From Flavobacteriaceae bacterium (GTDB lineage Bacteria > Bacteroidota > Bacteroidia > Flavobacteriales > Flavobacteriaceae): a stretch of DNA of 64,000 nucleotides. The stretch lies in NCBI GenBank assembly GCA_024232495.1, contig JAAEPP010000080.1:1-64000 (forward strand). Direction: 5' to 3'. Both the position numbers and the translations under genes were made by a program. Positions 55,354-64,000 of the stretch are shown here, in pieces (the stretch's first letter is position 1; each line of letters begins with the position of its first letter). The notes under the pieces were generated by a model that worked only from the letters and a program-made list of their open reading frames with translations, had not been told where the DNA came from and did not search any database.

Positions 55354-56625
55354 TTAATAGTGGCATTTCCCACATTCTAATCCACCTAACTCTGCAGCAG
55401 TTAATTTTTCTACATTGTATTTTTTCGAAAGCTCTTCATGAATTTTTTCATAGTAGTCGTTATTTTCCAAATCGACATTTGTCTCTCGATGACAATCAAT
55501 ACACCACCCCATGGTTAGTGGAGAATGTTGATACATTATCTCCATTTCCTCAACTGGTCCGTGACATGTTTGACATTCAACACCTGCTACATTAACATGT
55601 TGTGAGTGATTGAAGTAAACAAAATCAGGAAGATTGTGTATCTGAATCCATTTAACTGGTTTTTCTTCGCCTGTATAACTTTGATCGGCGTCATCCCATC
55701 CAACAGCTTCATATAATTTAGCTATTTCTTTTGTGTAAAACTCTTTCGTGTAGCCATTAGCTAAATCTTCTTCTCCATTGTACTCAGCAATATTTTTATG
55801 GCAATTCATACAAACATTTAAAGAAGGAATCCCAGAATGCTTACTTTTTATAGCTGAAGAATGACAGTACTTACAATCTATTTTGTTAGCTCCTGCATGA
55901 ATTTTGTGCGAATAATGGATGGGTTGCACGGGAGCATAACCTTGATCTATACCAATTTGCATGAAAAATGCATACATAAAATAAGCCGCAACTAATAAAA
56001 ACATGATAGCTGAAACCAACATTAAAAATTGGTTCTGTACAATGACTTTCCACAAAGGCTTTTTGGTTGCAGTTTGAACTTCAACTCCGTTTGCTTGAGA
56101 TAATTTAGTTAAAGACTTTGCTACTAGATAAAACATTGTTACCAATAACAATAGAATTAAAACAAGCACTGCAAGTATTATATTTTGTAGGTTCCCATCA
56201 TCGTTGTTTGATGCAGCAATTGGAGCTATAGCAACTTTTGGTTCAGGTTTTGGAAGACTAGTGTAAGCAAGAATATTATCAATATCATTGTTTGATAACC
56301 CTGGGAATGAAGTCATTACTGAATTATTATATTCAGCAAACAAAGCGACTGCTTTCGAGTCTCCTGATTTAATCAAACCTTGACTATTACTAATCCATTT
56401 ATAAAGCCAATCTCTTTCGTATTTTTCAGCTACATTTCTTAAAGCTGGACCTACTCCTTTTTTATCTAGTTTATGGCAAGCAGCACAATTTGATTTATAA
56501 AGCGCTTCCCCAGCTATTGCATCACCTGTTTCTTGTGCTAAAATGTTAGTTGAAAACGTTAACACAAATGCTAACAACAGAAGTGATAATTTTGATGATA
56601 AATTTTGGTAATTCACCTTTTTCAT
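55354..56625 (-). CDS. actA: Alternative complex III subunit ActA, multiheme cytochrome c with fused N-terminal cytochrome domain
   Basis: 423 residues from the ATG at 56625, the first codon of a good signal peptide (cleavage after ..STNILAQ); a TTG ten codons upstream is less likely. Six CxxCH sites: one in an N-terminal class-I cytochrome domain (CAACH, 47-51), then two membrane helices (about 148-170 and 199-221), then five (251, 272, 351, 375 and 418). Classical ActA is a pentaheme protein, so the extra N-terminal domain adds a sixth heme. It heads the act-cta operon. Confidence 0.93.
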   Translation of the reverse strand: MKKVNYQNLSSKLSLLLLAFVLTFSTNILAQETGDAIAGEALYKSNCAACHKLDKKGVGPALRNVAEKYERDWLYKWISNSQGLIKSGDSKAVALFAEYNNSVMTSFPGLSNNDIDNILAYTSLPKPEPKVAIAPIAASNNDDGNLQNIILAVLVLILLLLVTMFYLVAKSLTKLSQANGVEVQTATKKPLWKVIVQNQFLMLVSAIMFLLVAAYFMYAFFMQIGIDQGYAPVQPIHYSHKIHAGANKIDCKYCHSSAIKSKHSGIPSLNVCMNCHKNIAEYNGEEDLANGYTKEFYTKEIAKLYEAVGWDDADQSYTGEEKPVKWIQIHNLPDFVYFNHSQHVNVAGVECQTCHGPVEEMEIMYQHSPLTMGWCIDCHRETNVDLENNDYYEKIHEELSKKYNVEKLTAAELGGLECGKCHY

Positions 56626-56720
56626 GCTAATGTTTAATTTTTTTTTCAATTCCAAGATTGTAGTTAGTTCATTTTCAAAGCAATAAGGAATAAGGGGCCT
56701 AGCTACCTTAAATAACGCAG

Positions 56721-56728
56721 CAAAAATA
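56721..56728 (-). promoter_or_regulatory. Possible -7 element of the act-cta operon
   Basis: TATTTTTG on the minus strand matches TAnnTTTG, about 95 bases before the actA ATG. The nearest TTG elements lie at 12 and 26 bases, neither at the preferred spacing. Confidence 0.3.
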
Positions 56729-56801
56729 AGGTATAAAAGTCAATTTTTGAAATACAAACAAAGTGTTAATGTGTAATTTATAATAGTTCTAAATAATAAA
56801 G

Positions 56802-56835
56802 TTGCTTTATTTTTAGTTATTTAAATTTACATTTG
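56802..56835 (+). promoter_or_regulatory. Predicted promoter of the SPOR-domain gene
   Basis: TTG (56802-56804), a 23-base spacer and TACATTTG (56828-56835; exact -7 match) lie 16 bases before the ATG. The spacer is at the long end. Confidence 0.5.
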
Positions 56836-56851
56836 CATTAATATATTTTTT

Positions 56852-57244
56852 ATGAAACTGAAATCTCACAATAGAACCCTTTCTTGCTTTATTTTTACGC
56901 TTGTTTTTGTTTGCTTTTCATATGGTCAAAACGCTTCAATTACACTTAATGCGAATGAAAAAATCTCAGAACTTTTAATTTTAAAAAAAAAGCTAGAAAC
57001 TGAAAATAAATTGTCTGACGGATATACAATCCAACTTTATTACGGAGATTTGGAAGTGGCTAATAAAATAATGAAGGAATATCAAAAATATTTTGATTCT
57101 TGGCCTGCATCCATAAAGTATGAAACTCCAAATTATAAAGTTTGGATAGGTAATTTTAATTCGCGCCTAGAGGCAGATCGGGCTAGAATAGAGATAAAAA
57201 ATAAATATCCTTCTGCATTTATTTTAAAACCTGATAGAGGTTAA
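56852..57244 (+). CDS. SPOR-domain secreted protein
   Basis: 130 residues with a signal peptide (cleavage after ..VCFSYGQ) and one SPOR domain at the C-terminus (GYTIQLYYGDLEVANKIMKE, then YKVWIGNFNSRLEADRARIE). SPOR domains bind denuded peptidoglycan strands at division sites. The protein has no other domain, so it may recognise cell-wall regions or recruit partners. It is a single gene convergent with infB; an AT-only hairpin (57243-57267) lies between them. Confidence 0.88.
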   Translation: MKLKSHNRTLSCFIFTLVFVCFSYGQNASITLNANEKISELLILKKKLETENKLSDGYTIQLYYGDLEVANKIMKEYQKYFDSWPASIKYETPNYKVWIGNFNSRLEADRARIEIKNKYPSAFILKPDRG

Positions 57245-57267
57245 AAAACAACATTCATCTGTTTTTT
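57243..57267. terminator. Weak hairpin between SPOR gene and infB
   Basis: AAAAAACA (57243-57250) pairs with TGTTTTTT (57260-57267) around a 9-base loop. It is almost entirely A/T, so it may only support weak termination for the two convergent genes. Confidence 0.4.
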
Positions 57268-57277
57268 AACTTCTAAA

Positions 57278-60046
57278 TTATTTGAGCTTTTTCTTAATCG
57301 CTACTTCTCTAAAGCATTCTATAACATCGTTTTCTTTAATGTCGTTGTAATTTTTGATTTGCATACCACAATCATAACCTTTCGCAACTTCTTTAGCATC
57401 ATCTTTAAATCTTTTTAAAGAGGATAACTCTCCGGTGTAAACTACTACTCCTTCACGAATTAATCGGATTCCAGAATCTTTATAAATTTTACCACTAATA
57501 ACCATACAACCTGCTATTGTTCCTATCTTAGAAATTTTGAAAGTTTCTCTAATTTCTGCAGTTCCTGTGATTTCTTCTTTCATCTCTGGGGACAACATAC
57601 CTTCCATAGCATCCTTTAGGTCATTTATTGCAGCATAAATGATGGAGTACATTCTAATGTCAATTTCTTCTTTATCAGCAATTTGTCTCGCATTACCCAT
57701 TGGTCTTACATTAAAACCTATAATAATTGCGTCAGATGCAGATGCTAGTAGCACATCACTTTCTGTAATGGCTCCTACCCCTTTATGAATAATATTTACT
57801 TGTATTTCGTCTGTTGACAATTTCAAGAAGGAGTCTGTTAAAGCCTCTACTGAACCGTCAACATCACCCTTCAGGATTACATTTAATTCTTTAAAATCTC
57901 CTAATGCTATTCTACGGCCAATTTCATCTAATGTTATGTGACGCTGAGTTCTAACAGATTGTTCTCTTTGCAATTGAGTTCTTTTTGAAGCAATACCTTT
58001 TGCTTCTCTTTCATCGTCAAACACATTAAATTTATCACCAGCTTGTGGCGCACCATCCAAACCTAGAATAGATATCGGTGTAGCTGGACCAGCTTCTTTT
58101 ATCTTATTTCCACGCTCATCGTGCATCGCTTTTACTTTTCCACTACATTGCCCCGCTAATAAGTAATCTCCAATTTTTAAAGTACCTCCTTGGACTAAAA
58201 TGGTCGAAACATAACCTCTACCTTTATCTAAGAACGCTTCAACAACTGTTCCGTTTGCAACTTTATTTGGATTTGCTTTAAGTTCTAATAATTCAGCCTC
58301 TAACAAAACTTTCTCTAGTAATTCATTAACTCCATCTCCTGTTTTTGCTGAAATATCATGAGATTGAATTTTCCCACCCCAATCTTCAACTAACAAATTC
58401 ATTTGTGCTAAGCCTTCTTTAATTTTATCTGGATTTGCTGTCGGTCTATCAATTTTATTTATTGCAAAAACTATTGGAACGCCAGCTGCTTGAGCATGGC
58501 TAATCGCTTCTTTTGTTTGGGGCATAATATCATCATCTGCCGCTATAACAATAATAGCTAAATCTGTTACTTGCGTACCACGAGCACGCATTGCCGTAAA
58601 GGCCTCGTGTCCTGGTGTGTCTAAAAATGTTATTTGTTGACCATCTTCTAGAGTGACACTGTAGGCGCCAATATGTTGTGTTATTCCACCTGACTCACCA
58701 GCAATAACGTTTTCTTTACGAACGTAATCTAACAATGAAGTTTTACCATGATCAACGTGCCCCATAACCGTAACAATAGGAGCTCTATTAGTTAAATCTT
58801 CTGGAGCATCTTCTTCTACTTGGATAGATTCTTCAATATCAGCAGTGATAAATTCTACCGAGTAATCAAATTCGTCAGCAACTATGGTTAAGGTCTCTGC
58901 GTCTAATCTCTGGTTCATAGTCACCATCATTCCCAGGGACATACAAGCTGAAATAATTTGAGTTACTGGGACATCCATCATAGTAGCGACTTCACTTACA
59001 GTGACAAATTCTGTTACCTTGAGTAATTTACTTTCTGCATCTTGTAAAGCTTGATCATCTTCTGTTTTTTGGCGATGAACATCTCTTTTTTCTCTTCTAT
59101 ATTTCGCTCCTTTTCCTTTTGAAGACTTTCCTTGCAATTTCTCTAAAGTCTCTCGAACTTGTTTTTGCACTTCTGCTTCACTAGGCTCTTCTTTAGGAGT
59201 ATGAGCTGGTTTTTTACGACCACCTCTATTATTTTGGTTTCCACCACGACTGTTACCTTTTGCAGGACCTTTGCTTATTCGTCTTCTTTTACTTCTTTTC
59301 TCTTTATCTGCATCGGTAGTTTCTTTCTTTTTCTTTTCCGGTTTTTTAAATTGTGTTAAATCAATTTTCTCTCCTGTTATCTTAGGGCCATCTAATTTTT
59401 TGTATTGAGTTACTACTTTCTCGGATTCAGATATACTTTTTTCAGAATTCTTGGTTACATCTATTTTAGCAATAGTTTCTTTTTTTGTAGGAGCTGAAAC
59501 TTTTTCTTTTGCAGGTAATACTTCTTTCTTTTCTGAAGAAATTTCTTTTTTAATAATTTTTGAAGCATCGCTATCAGGCATTTTTACCTCAGTGGATTCT
59601 TCATTTTTATCAGAAATTTCTTTGTTTGCAGGAGTGGTGACTTCTTTTTTGTCTTGTGGAGTTTTTTCCTCTTTTGCCTTAGGAGTTTTACCTTCGAGGT
59701 CTATTTTCCCGAGAGTTTTTGGGCCTTCAAGTTTAACTTCAGCTTTTATTAACTTTTTGGATGCTTCGATTTTCTTTTGCTTTTCTTCAAGTTCTCGCTC
59801 AGAAGCAATTCGAATCTCTTCTTTTTCTTTTCTTTTTTCCTCACCAACTTCCTTGGAGGCTACTTTTTTACTCTTATCAGTTTGAAATTCCTCTAAGAGT
59901 ATTTGGTATTCTTCACTAGAAATTTTAGTTGTAGGTCGAGACTCCACCTCGTATCCTTTTGAACTTAAATATTCAACTGCACGATCCAATGAAATGTTGA
60001 ACTCACGCAAAACTTTATTAAGTCTCATTGTTTTTACTTCAGCCAT
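57278..60046 (-). CDS. infB: Translation initiation factor IF-2
   Basis: 922 residues: an IF2-N module at the start, a long Lys/Glu-rich and then Arg/Gly-rich linker (about 55-330), a second IF2-N module (about 340-400) and the GTPase with G1 GHVDHGKT (429-436), G3 [11 protein letters not shown] and G4 NKIDRP, followed by the C-terminal initiator-tRNA-binding domains. IF-2 places fMet-tRNA on the 30S subunit. It is the third gene of the rimP-nusA-infB operon, 57 bases after nusA. Confidence 0.97.
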   Translation of the reverse strand: MAEVKTMRLNKVLREFNISLDRAVEYLSSKGYEVESRPTTKISSEEYQILLEEFQTDKSKKVASKEVGEEKRKEKEEIRIASERELEEKQKKIEASKKLIKAEVKLEGPKTLGKIDLEGKTPKAKEEKTPQDKKEVTTPANKEISDKNEESTEVKMPDSDASKIIKKEISSEKKEVLPAKEKVSAPTKKETIAKIDVTKNSEKSISESEKVVTQYKKLDGPKITGEKIDLTQFKKPEKKKKETTDADKEKRSKRRRISKGPAKGNSRGGNQNNRGGRKKPAHTPKEEPSEAEVQKQVRETLEKLQGKSSKGKGAKYRREKRDVHRQKTEDDQALQDAESKLLKVTEFVTVSEVATMMDVPVTQIISACMSLGMMVTMNQRLDAETLTIVADEFDYSVEFITADIEESIQVEEDAPEDLTNRAPIVTVMGHVDHGKTSLLDYVRKENVIAGESGGITQHIGAYSVTLEDGQQITFLDTPGHEAFTAMRARGTQVTDLAIIVIAADDDIMPQTKEAISHAQAAGVPIVFAINKIDRPTANPDKIKEGLAQMNLLVEDWGGKIQSHDISAKTGDGVNELLEKVLLEAELLELKANPNKVANGTVVEAFLDKGRGYVSTILVQGGTLKIGDYLLAGQCSGKVKAMHDERGNKIKEAGPATPISILGLDGAPQAGDKFNVFDDEREAKGIASKRTQLQREQSVRTQRHITLDEIGRRIALGDFKELNVILKGDVDGSVEALTDSFLKLSTDEIQVNIIHKGVGAITESDVLLASASDAIIIGFNVRPMGNARQIADKEEIDIRMYSIIYAAINDLKDAMEGMLSPEMKEEITGTAEIRETFKISKIGTIAGCMVISGKIYKDSGIRLIREGVVVYTGELSSLKRFKDDAKEVAKGYDCGMQIKNYNDIKENDVIECFREVAIKKKLK

Positions 60047-60103
60047 ATAAATGCTTTCTCCTGTTTTCAGTTTAAATTTGAAAAAATGTAGTTAAATTAC
60101 CAC

Positions 60104-61336
60104 TTAATCTTCAAATTCTTCTTTTAATATATTTAATACTTCCTGTATAGTTTCTTCTTCTAAATCAGTTCTTTTGACTAATTCTTTTAGATCATTTTCC
60201 AATACACTTTTTGCAGTATCTAATCCAATTTTTTCAAATTCTTTGATAATCCACTCATCAATTTCATCTTTGAATTCTGATAATTCTACATCTTCCTCAG
60301 CTCCTTCTCGTAATACATCAATTTCGTAACCTGTTAAATAACCAGCTAAACGGATGTTATGCCCTCCACGACCTATTGCTTTTGAAACCTCTTCAGGTTT
60401 CAATATTACCTCTGCTCTTTTATTATCTTCATCTAATTTAATTGAAGTTATTTTGGCAGGGCTAAGCGCTCTTGTGATATATAACTGAGTATTGTTTGTG
60501 AAATTAATTACATCAATATTCTCATTGCCTAATTCACGAACTATACCGTGAATACGAGAACCTTTCATTCCAACACAAGCTCCTACTGGATCTATACGGT
60601 CATCATAGGAGTCTACTGCTACTTTTGCTTTTTCTCCTGGAATACGAACTACTTTTTTTACATTTATCAATCCATCAAAAACTTCTGGAATTTCTTGCTC
60701 GAATAATTTTTCCAAAAACTTAGGATGAGCTCGCGACATAACAATTGACGGCTTATTTCCTTTTAGCTCTACCCCTTCAATAATCCCCCTTACATTATCT
60801 CCTTTTCTGAAAAAATCTGATGGGATTTGTTTTTCTTTTGGTAAAATCAATTCATTACCTTCATCATCCAATAATATAATTGCACGGTGACGAATGTGAT
60901 GAACTTCAGCGGTATATATTTCTCCCTCTAAATCCTTAAAGTACTTAAAAATATTTGTGTTATCATGTTCGTGTATCTTAGAAATAAGATTTTGGCGCAA
61001 CGCTAAAATTGAACGACGGCCTAAATCTATTAATTTCACTTCCTCTGCTACATCTTCACCAATTTCATAATCGGATTCTATTTTTTGAGCATCAGTGAGT
61101 GAAATTTCTTGGTTAGGTTCTTCAACTTCACCATCTGCAACAACCACTCGATTCCTCCAAATTTCTAAATCTCCTTTATCTGGATTGATAATAATATCAA
61201 AATTATCATCATCACCGTATTTTCTCTTAAGAGCATTTCTAAAAACGTCTTCTAAAATAGACATTAATGTTACTCTGTCTATTAACTTATCATCTTTAAA
61301 TTCTGAAAAAGAATCGATTAATGCTAAATTCTCCAT
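60104..61336 (-). CDS. nusA: Transcription termination/antitermination factor NusA
   Basis: 410 residues: N-terminal RNAP-binding domain (MENLALIDSFSEFKDDKLID), S1 domain (GEIYTAEVHHIRHRAIILLD) and two KH domains (VGACVGMKGSRIHGIVREL and SKAIGRGGHNIRLAGYLTG). The two acidic C-terminal repeats of E. coli NusA are missing, as in most non-proteobacteria. NusA modulates pausing and hairpin termination. It starts 6 bases after rimP and may regulate its own operon through the leader hairpin. Confidence 0.96.
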   Translation of the reverse strand: MENLALIDSFSEFKDDKLIDRVTLMSILEDVFRNALKRKYGDDDNFDIIINPDKGDLEIWRNRVVVADGEVEEPNQEISLTDAQKIESDYEIGEDVAEEVKLIDLGRRSILALRQNLISKIHEHDNTNIFKYFKDLEGEIYTAEVHHIRHRAIILLDDEGNELILPKEKQIPSDFFRKGDNVRGIIEGVELKGNKPSIVMSRAHPKFLEKLFEQEIPEVFDGLINVKKVVRIPGEKAKVAVDSYDDRIDPVGACVGMKGSRIHGIVRELGNENIDVINFTNNTQLYITRALSPAKITSIKLDEDNKRAEVILKPEEVSKAIGRGGHNIRLAGYLTGYEIDVLREGAEEDVELSEFKDEIDEWIIKEFEKIGLDTAKSVLENDLKELVKRTDLEEETIQEVLNILKEEFED

Positions 61337-61342
61337 ATTCTT

Positions 61343-61807
61343 CTAATTAAATTTTATCATAACTGTTGCTTCAACAATATCTTTATATTCAATTACCGCT
61401 TCTTTTTGAACAGTAACTTTTCCTTTACCTATAGGTTTTGGTTCTCGAACTTTCCAACGAAGTTCAATATTTTTATTATCTGCTTTTTCAAGTTTTCCTT
61501 GACAAACATCATTATCTCTTGTTTTTACTTTCAAATTACGGCCAATATTTTTAAAAAATTGACGTGGAATCAAAAGTGGTTCTGATACTCCAGCCGACGA
61601 AACATCCAATGAAAAATCTATTTCGTCTCGATCTATATTATGCTCTATGGCTCTACTAATAGAAATACAATCGTTAACAGTTACTCCTTTATCCCCATCT
61701 ATAATCACTCTTATTTGATTATTTTCAGTGACACTAAAATCGATAAGGAATAAAGATTCGTTTTCTTCTAAAGCTTTTTCAAGTAATTCTGCTACTATTT
61801 TTTTCAT
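61343..61807 (-). CDS. rimP: Ribosome maturation factor RimP
   Basis: 154 residues with the RimP pattern (IRVIIDGDKGVTVNDCISIS, EIDFSLDVSSAGVSEPLL), where the second segment is the DVSSPGL-type motif of the family. RimP helps assemble the 30S subunit. As in many bacteria it heads a rimP-nusA-infB operon. A terminator-like hairpin lies 18 bases upstream of the ATG, inside the predicted leader. Confidence 0.95.
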   Translation of the reverse strand: MKKIVAELLEKALEENESLFLIDFSVTENNQIRVIIDGDKGVTVNDCISISRAIEHNIDRDEIDFSLDVSSAGVSEPLLIPRQFFKNIGRNLKVKTRDNDVCQGKLEKADNKNIELRWKVREPKPIGKGKVTVQKEAVIEYKDIVEATVMIKFN

Positions 61808-61820
61808 TAATTTCAGCTAT

Positions 61821-61847
61821 AAAAAGAGGGGACTTTTTGGTCCCCTC
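61821..61847 (-). terminator. Terminator-like hairpin in the rimP-nusA-infB leader
   Basis: On the minus strand, GAGGGGAC (61847-61840) pairs perfectly with GTCCCCTC (61833-61826) around a 6-base loop and is followed by five T residues (61825-61821). It lies between the predicted promoter and the rimP ATG, so it would act as an attenuator rather than an end-of-gene terminator. Confidence 0.75.
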
Positions 61848-61872
61848 AGCTAGTTTCGTATCAATTTAGGTG

Positions 61873-61880
61873 CAAATATA
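61873..61880 (-). promoter_or_regulatory. Predicted -7 element of the rimP-nusA-infB operon
   Basis: TATATTTG on the minus strand matches the consensus exactly. A transcript starting just below it would carry a leader of about 60 bases containing the hairpin at 61826-61847. No TTG lies at the usual spacing. Confidence 0.5.
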
Positions 61881-61968
61881 GTGTTTTTTTAACTTTAAAA
61901 AAAACCTTTATTTTTATGAATTTTTTTTGTAAATTAATATTTTAATAAAACACAGTAAAAATCAATTT

Positions 61969-62793
61969 ATGAAACGCATATTAGTACCAACCGATTTTTC
62001 TGAACAGGCAGAAAATGCTTTGAAAGTAGCTGCTCAACTGGCAAAGAAAAATGAAAGTGAAATTTATGTGCTAAATTCACTTGAACTCCCAACACACCTA
62101 TCTTCTTCTGGAGCTAATGGTGCAATGCCTGAATCTCTTTTTTTTATAAAGCTAGCAGAAAAATATTTTGAAGAGTTACTCGAAAAACCTTATTTGGAGG
62201 GACTTTTAATACATGAAGCAATCATTGGTCATGGGGAAGTTTACAAAGATGTAAATGAAGTTGTGAAAGAAAAAAACATCGATCTTGTTATCATGGGTTC
62301 ACAAGGAACTAATGGATTTATGGAACTGTTTATAGGAAGTAATACCGAAAAAGTAGTTCGCACTTCTGAAATTCCTGTACTCGTTATTAAAAACAACCAT
62401 GAAGATTTTAAAGCTGATAATTTTGTATATGCAACTGATTTTTCAGAGGAGTGTAAAATTCCCTTCAACCAAGCAAAGAAATTTGCCGAAGAAACCAATA
62501 CTCATATAAATTTACTTTATATAAACACTCCAAGTGAATTTAAAACAACAAAACAAATTAATACTAAAATAAGAACCTTTATAAGAGAAATGGATGATTC
62601 AAATTTTAGTGTTCATATTTATAATGACATCTCTATCGAAAAGGGGATTTTAAATTTTGCATCCGAAACGAATGCGAATCTGATTGGTATGGGGACACAC
62701 GGCAGAAGAGGACTAGCTCATTTCTTTAATGGGAGTGTAAGTGAAGACCTTGTAAATCACGCTAACATGCCTGTTATGACATTTAAAATTTAA
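61969..62793 (+). CDS. Universal stress protein, two tandem Usp domains
   Basis: 274 residues with two Usp domains (about 1-145 and 150-274). The first has the complete ATP-binding-type motif (GSQGTNGFMELFIGSNTEKV); the second has GMGTHGRRGLAHFFNGSVSE, also of the G-2x-G-9x-G(S/T) form. UspA-like proteins respond to starvation and stress; the target is unknown. It is transcribed alone, divergent from rimP, and is followed by a hairpin shared with the tRNA-Gln gene. Confidence 0.92.
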   Translation: MKRILVPTDFSEQAENALKVAAQLAKKNESEIYVLNSLELPTHLSSSGANGAMPESLFFIKLAEKYFEELLEKPYLEGLLIHEAIIGHGEVYKDVNEVVKEKNIDLVIMGSQGTNGFMELFIGSNTEKVVRTSEIPVLVIKNNHEDFKADNFVYATDFSEECKIPFNQAKKFAEETNTHINLLYINTPSEFKTTKQINTKIRTFIREMDDSNFSVHIYNDISIEKGILNFASETNANLIGMGTHGRRGLAHFFNGSVSEDLVNHANMPVMTFKI

Positions 62794-62813
62794 TATGATT
62801 ATAGGAAATAAAA

Positions 62814-62841
62814 AAAACCTAATCCGTATGAATTAGGTTTT
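62814..62841. terminator. Terminator between Usp gene and tRNA-Gln
   Basis: AAAACCTAAT (62814-62823) pairs with ATTAGGTTTT (62832-62841) around an 8-base loop. The A-run upstream gives a T-run of about eight on the minus strand, so it mainly ends the tRNA transcript, and may also serve the Usp gene. Confidence 0.8.
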
Positions 62842-62855
62842 GATGTGATGTTTGT

Positions 62856-62927
62856 TGGCCCACTAGGGCTCGAACCTAGACTCTTCTATACCAAAAACAG
62901 ACGTGTTGCCAGTTACACCATGGGCCA
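62856..62927 (-). tRNA. tRNA-Gln (anticodon TTG)
   Basis: The 72-base minus-strand sequence folds as a cloverleaf: acceptor TGGCCCA/TGGGCCA, D-arm with GTGTAACTGGCAAC, anticodon stem TCTGT/ATAGA (one G-T pair) with loop TTTTGGT giving anticodon TTG, and T-arm with GGTTCGAGCCC. No CCA is encoded. A full promoter lies 18 bases upstream and a terminator 15 bases downstream. Confidence 0.93.
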
Positions 62928-62944
62928 TTACCTTAATGCGGATG

Positions 62945-62974
62945 CAAATTTAATACAAACTTTGGCTTGCACAA
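62945..62974 (-). promoter_or_regulatory. Predicted promoter of tRNA-Gln
   Basis: TTG (62974-62972), a 19-base spacer and TAAATTTG (62952-62945) on the minus strand match the consensus, with the predicted start about 12 bases before the tRNA. Confidence 0.7.
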
Positions 62975-63095
62975 ATATTTTTTTAATAAATATTATATTT
63001 TTAGTATAAAATATATGAAGGTATTAATACGTTAACTTTTTTTTACTGAGCTTTTATTTTATTAGTAAATTCGCTGCAAATAAAAATTATAATTT

Positions 63096-64000
63096 ATGGA
63101 TTCCTTCAATTTTAAAAAATGGAACAATGTTTTAGGATGGTTTGTATTTACGATAGCACTTTCAACGTACTGGTTAACTGTCGAGCCAACAGCAAGTTTT
63201 TGGGATGCAGGTGAATATATTACCACCTCTAGTAATTTAGAGGTTGGACACCCTCCTGGAGCACCATTATATCAAATTTTAGGAGCATTTTTCTCAATTT
63301 TTGCATTAGAAGCTACAAATATTGCCCTAACCATAAATTTAATGTCAGTTTTTGCAAGCGCTTTTACCATACTGTTTATGTTTTGGTCACTAACCATGTT
63401 ATTAACTACTATTGTTTCTAGAAAAATTGAGTTAAAAAAACAAAATTATCATGCAATTTTGGGCAGTGCAGCAATAGGGTCTCTGGCATTTGCATTTTCA
63501 GATAGCTTTTGGTTCAATGCTGTAGAAGCAGAGGTATATGCGATGGCAACCTTTATTATGTCTGTTTTATTCTATTTGGCTTTGCGATGGGAAAGAGATA
63601 TGAATACGCCAAGAGGAGATAGATGGGTCATTTTAATCGCTTTCGTAATTGGTTTATCTTTTGGTGTTCACTTTATGGGACTTCTTACAATTCCAGCTAT
63701 GGGAATGCTGTATTTCTTTAAAAATTATAAATCGGTAACCCTAAAAAATTTCCTAATAGCCAATATTGTTATGGTAGCTATTTTACTATTTATATTTAAG
63801 TTACTACTCCCCATGACGCTTAAATTTTTTAGTGCATCAGAAATATTTTTTGTAAATAGTATTGGACTTCCTTTTAATTCAGGAACTATTATAGCAGGTT
63901 TCCTTTTCACAGGTTTGTTTTATTATTTATTAAGGTTTACAAGAGAAAAAGAATATGTAAAACTTAACACCTTACTATTAGCTATACTTTTTATATTTAT
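63096..64000 (+). CDS. DUF2723-family membrane protein (N-terminal part; runs off window)
   Basis: Open frame of 301 codons from the ATG at 63096 with no stop before the right edge. The start MDSFNFKKWNNVLGWFVF.. and the segment EPTASFWDAGEYITTSSNLE followed by VGHPPGAPLYQ are the hallmark of DUF2723, a large Bacteroidota membrane protein family related to GT-C glycosyltransferases, with an acidic pair (Asp/Glu) in the first periplasmic loop. Several membrane helices follow. A weak TAAATTCG box lies 22 bases upstream. A role in protein glycosylation has been proposed for relatives; here it is inferred. Confidence 0.9.
   Translation, partial: MDSFNFKKWNNVLGWFVFTIALSTYWLTVEPTASFWDAGEYITTSSNLEVGHPPGAPLYQILGAFFSIFALEATNIALTINLMSVFASAFTILFMFWSLTMLLTTIVSRKIELKKQNYHAILGSAAIGSLAFAFSDSFWFNAVEAEVYAMATFIMSVLFYLALRWERDMNTPRGDRWVILIAFVIGLSFGVHFMGLLTIPAMGMLYFFKNYKSVTLKNFLIANIVMVAILLFIFKLLLPMTLKFFSASEIFFVNSIGLPFNSGTIIAGFLFTGLFYYLLRFTREKEYVKLNTLLLAILFIF

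Noticed and set aside
56626..56851. A small gene in the 226-base gap between actA and the SPOR gene
   Set aside because: No convincing frame with a start, length or composition was seen; the gap holds divergent promoter-like elements.
59451..59885. Open frame of 144 codons on the plus strand
   Set aside because: It is antisense to the low-complexity linker of infB; its Ser/Phe-rich residues are an artefact of Lys/Glu codons.
61821..61847. Reading the rimP leader hairpin as the terminator of an upstream minus-strand gene
   Set aside because: No gene lies on that strand between 61847 and the tRNA terminator at 62814, and the Usp gene is on the other strand, so a leader role fits better.

Overview
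The window is low-GC (about one third G+C), densely packed chromosomal DNA from a member of the Bacteroidota, most likely a Flavobacteriaceae relative. The evidence is a SprA translocon and a PorP/SprF-like protein (type IX secretion and gliding families restricted to Bacteroidota), a DUF6089 outer-membrane protein beside uppS, an alternative complex III (act) operon joined to cytochrome oxidase genes, A-rich start regions without clear Shine-Dalgarno sequences, and repeated promoters of the Bacteroidota form TTG-N19/20-TAnnTTTG. Genus cannot be decided from the sequence.

Layout. 1-3.1 kb (minus): trigger factor (cut by the window edge), a small holin-family membrane protein, an alpha/beta hydrolase and pdxJ. 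3.1-11.1 kb (plus): a CBS protein, nadK, a DUF6089 barrel, uppS, bamA, two Skp/OmpH chaperones and murI, an envelope-biogenesis cluster ended by a clear terminator after the second skp and followed by murI. 11.1-17 kb: a PorP/SprF-like gene (minus), then nifU, a lipoprotein thioredoxin-like DUF255 protein and a tandem pair of related secreted proteins of unknown function (plus). 17-25 kb (minus): a MacB-type ABC efflux cluster with one ATPase, two permeases, two adaptors, one TolC, and tsaB at its end. 25-30.2 kb (minus): oxidase accessory genes in two units, (i) a SCO-like protein without its cysteines, SCO, DUF420 and a small CxxC membrane protein, and (ii) heme O synthase, two subunit III genes and subunit IV. 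30.3-31.4 kb (plus): a metallo-beta-lactamase-fold protein that lacks the metal site. 31.5-45.2 kb (minus): ruvB, queG, maeB, then ruvA, sprA (7.3 kb), gcvH, vanZ-like and tonB. 45.3-56.6 kb (minus): the actA-B-C-D-E-F, ctaC, ctaD respiratory operon, closed by a strong terminator. 56.8-62.8 kb: a SPOR protein, the rimP-nusA-infB operon (minus) with a terminator-like hairpin in its leader, and a universal stress protein. 62.9 kb: tRNA-Gln(TTG). 63.1 kb to the end: a DUF2723 membrane protein cut by the window edge.

How the parts work together. Menaquinol is oxidised by the Act complex, which passes electrons through c-type hemes to the caa3/aa3-like oxidase made from ctaC/ctaD here and the subunit III/IV genes 17 kb away. 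Heme O synthase, SCO and DUF420 supply its cofactors and assembly. BamA, Skp, UppS, MurI, SprA, TonB and the SPOR protein all serve envelope construction or export.

No insertion sequence, prophage, CRISPR array, rRNA or replication origin was seen, and no gene-free stretch exceeds 300 bases. This is mainly core genome. I did not find an obviously novel multi-gene system. The best leads are the secreted paralogue pair, the cysteine-less SCO relative with its small CxxC neighbour, the hairpin in the rimP-nusA-infB leader, and two genes whose promoters sit so close that their mRNAs may be leaderless.
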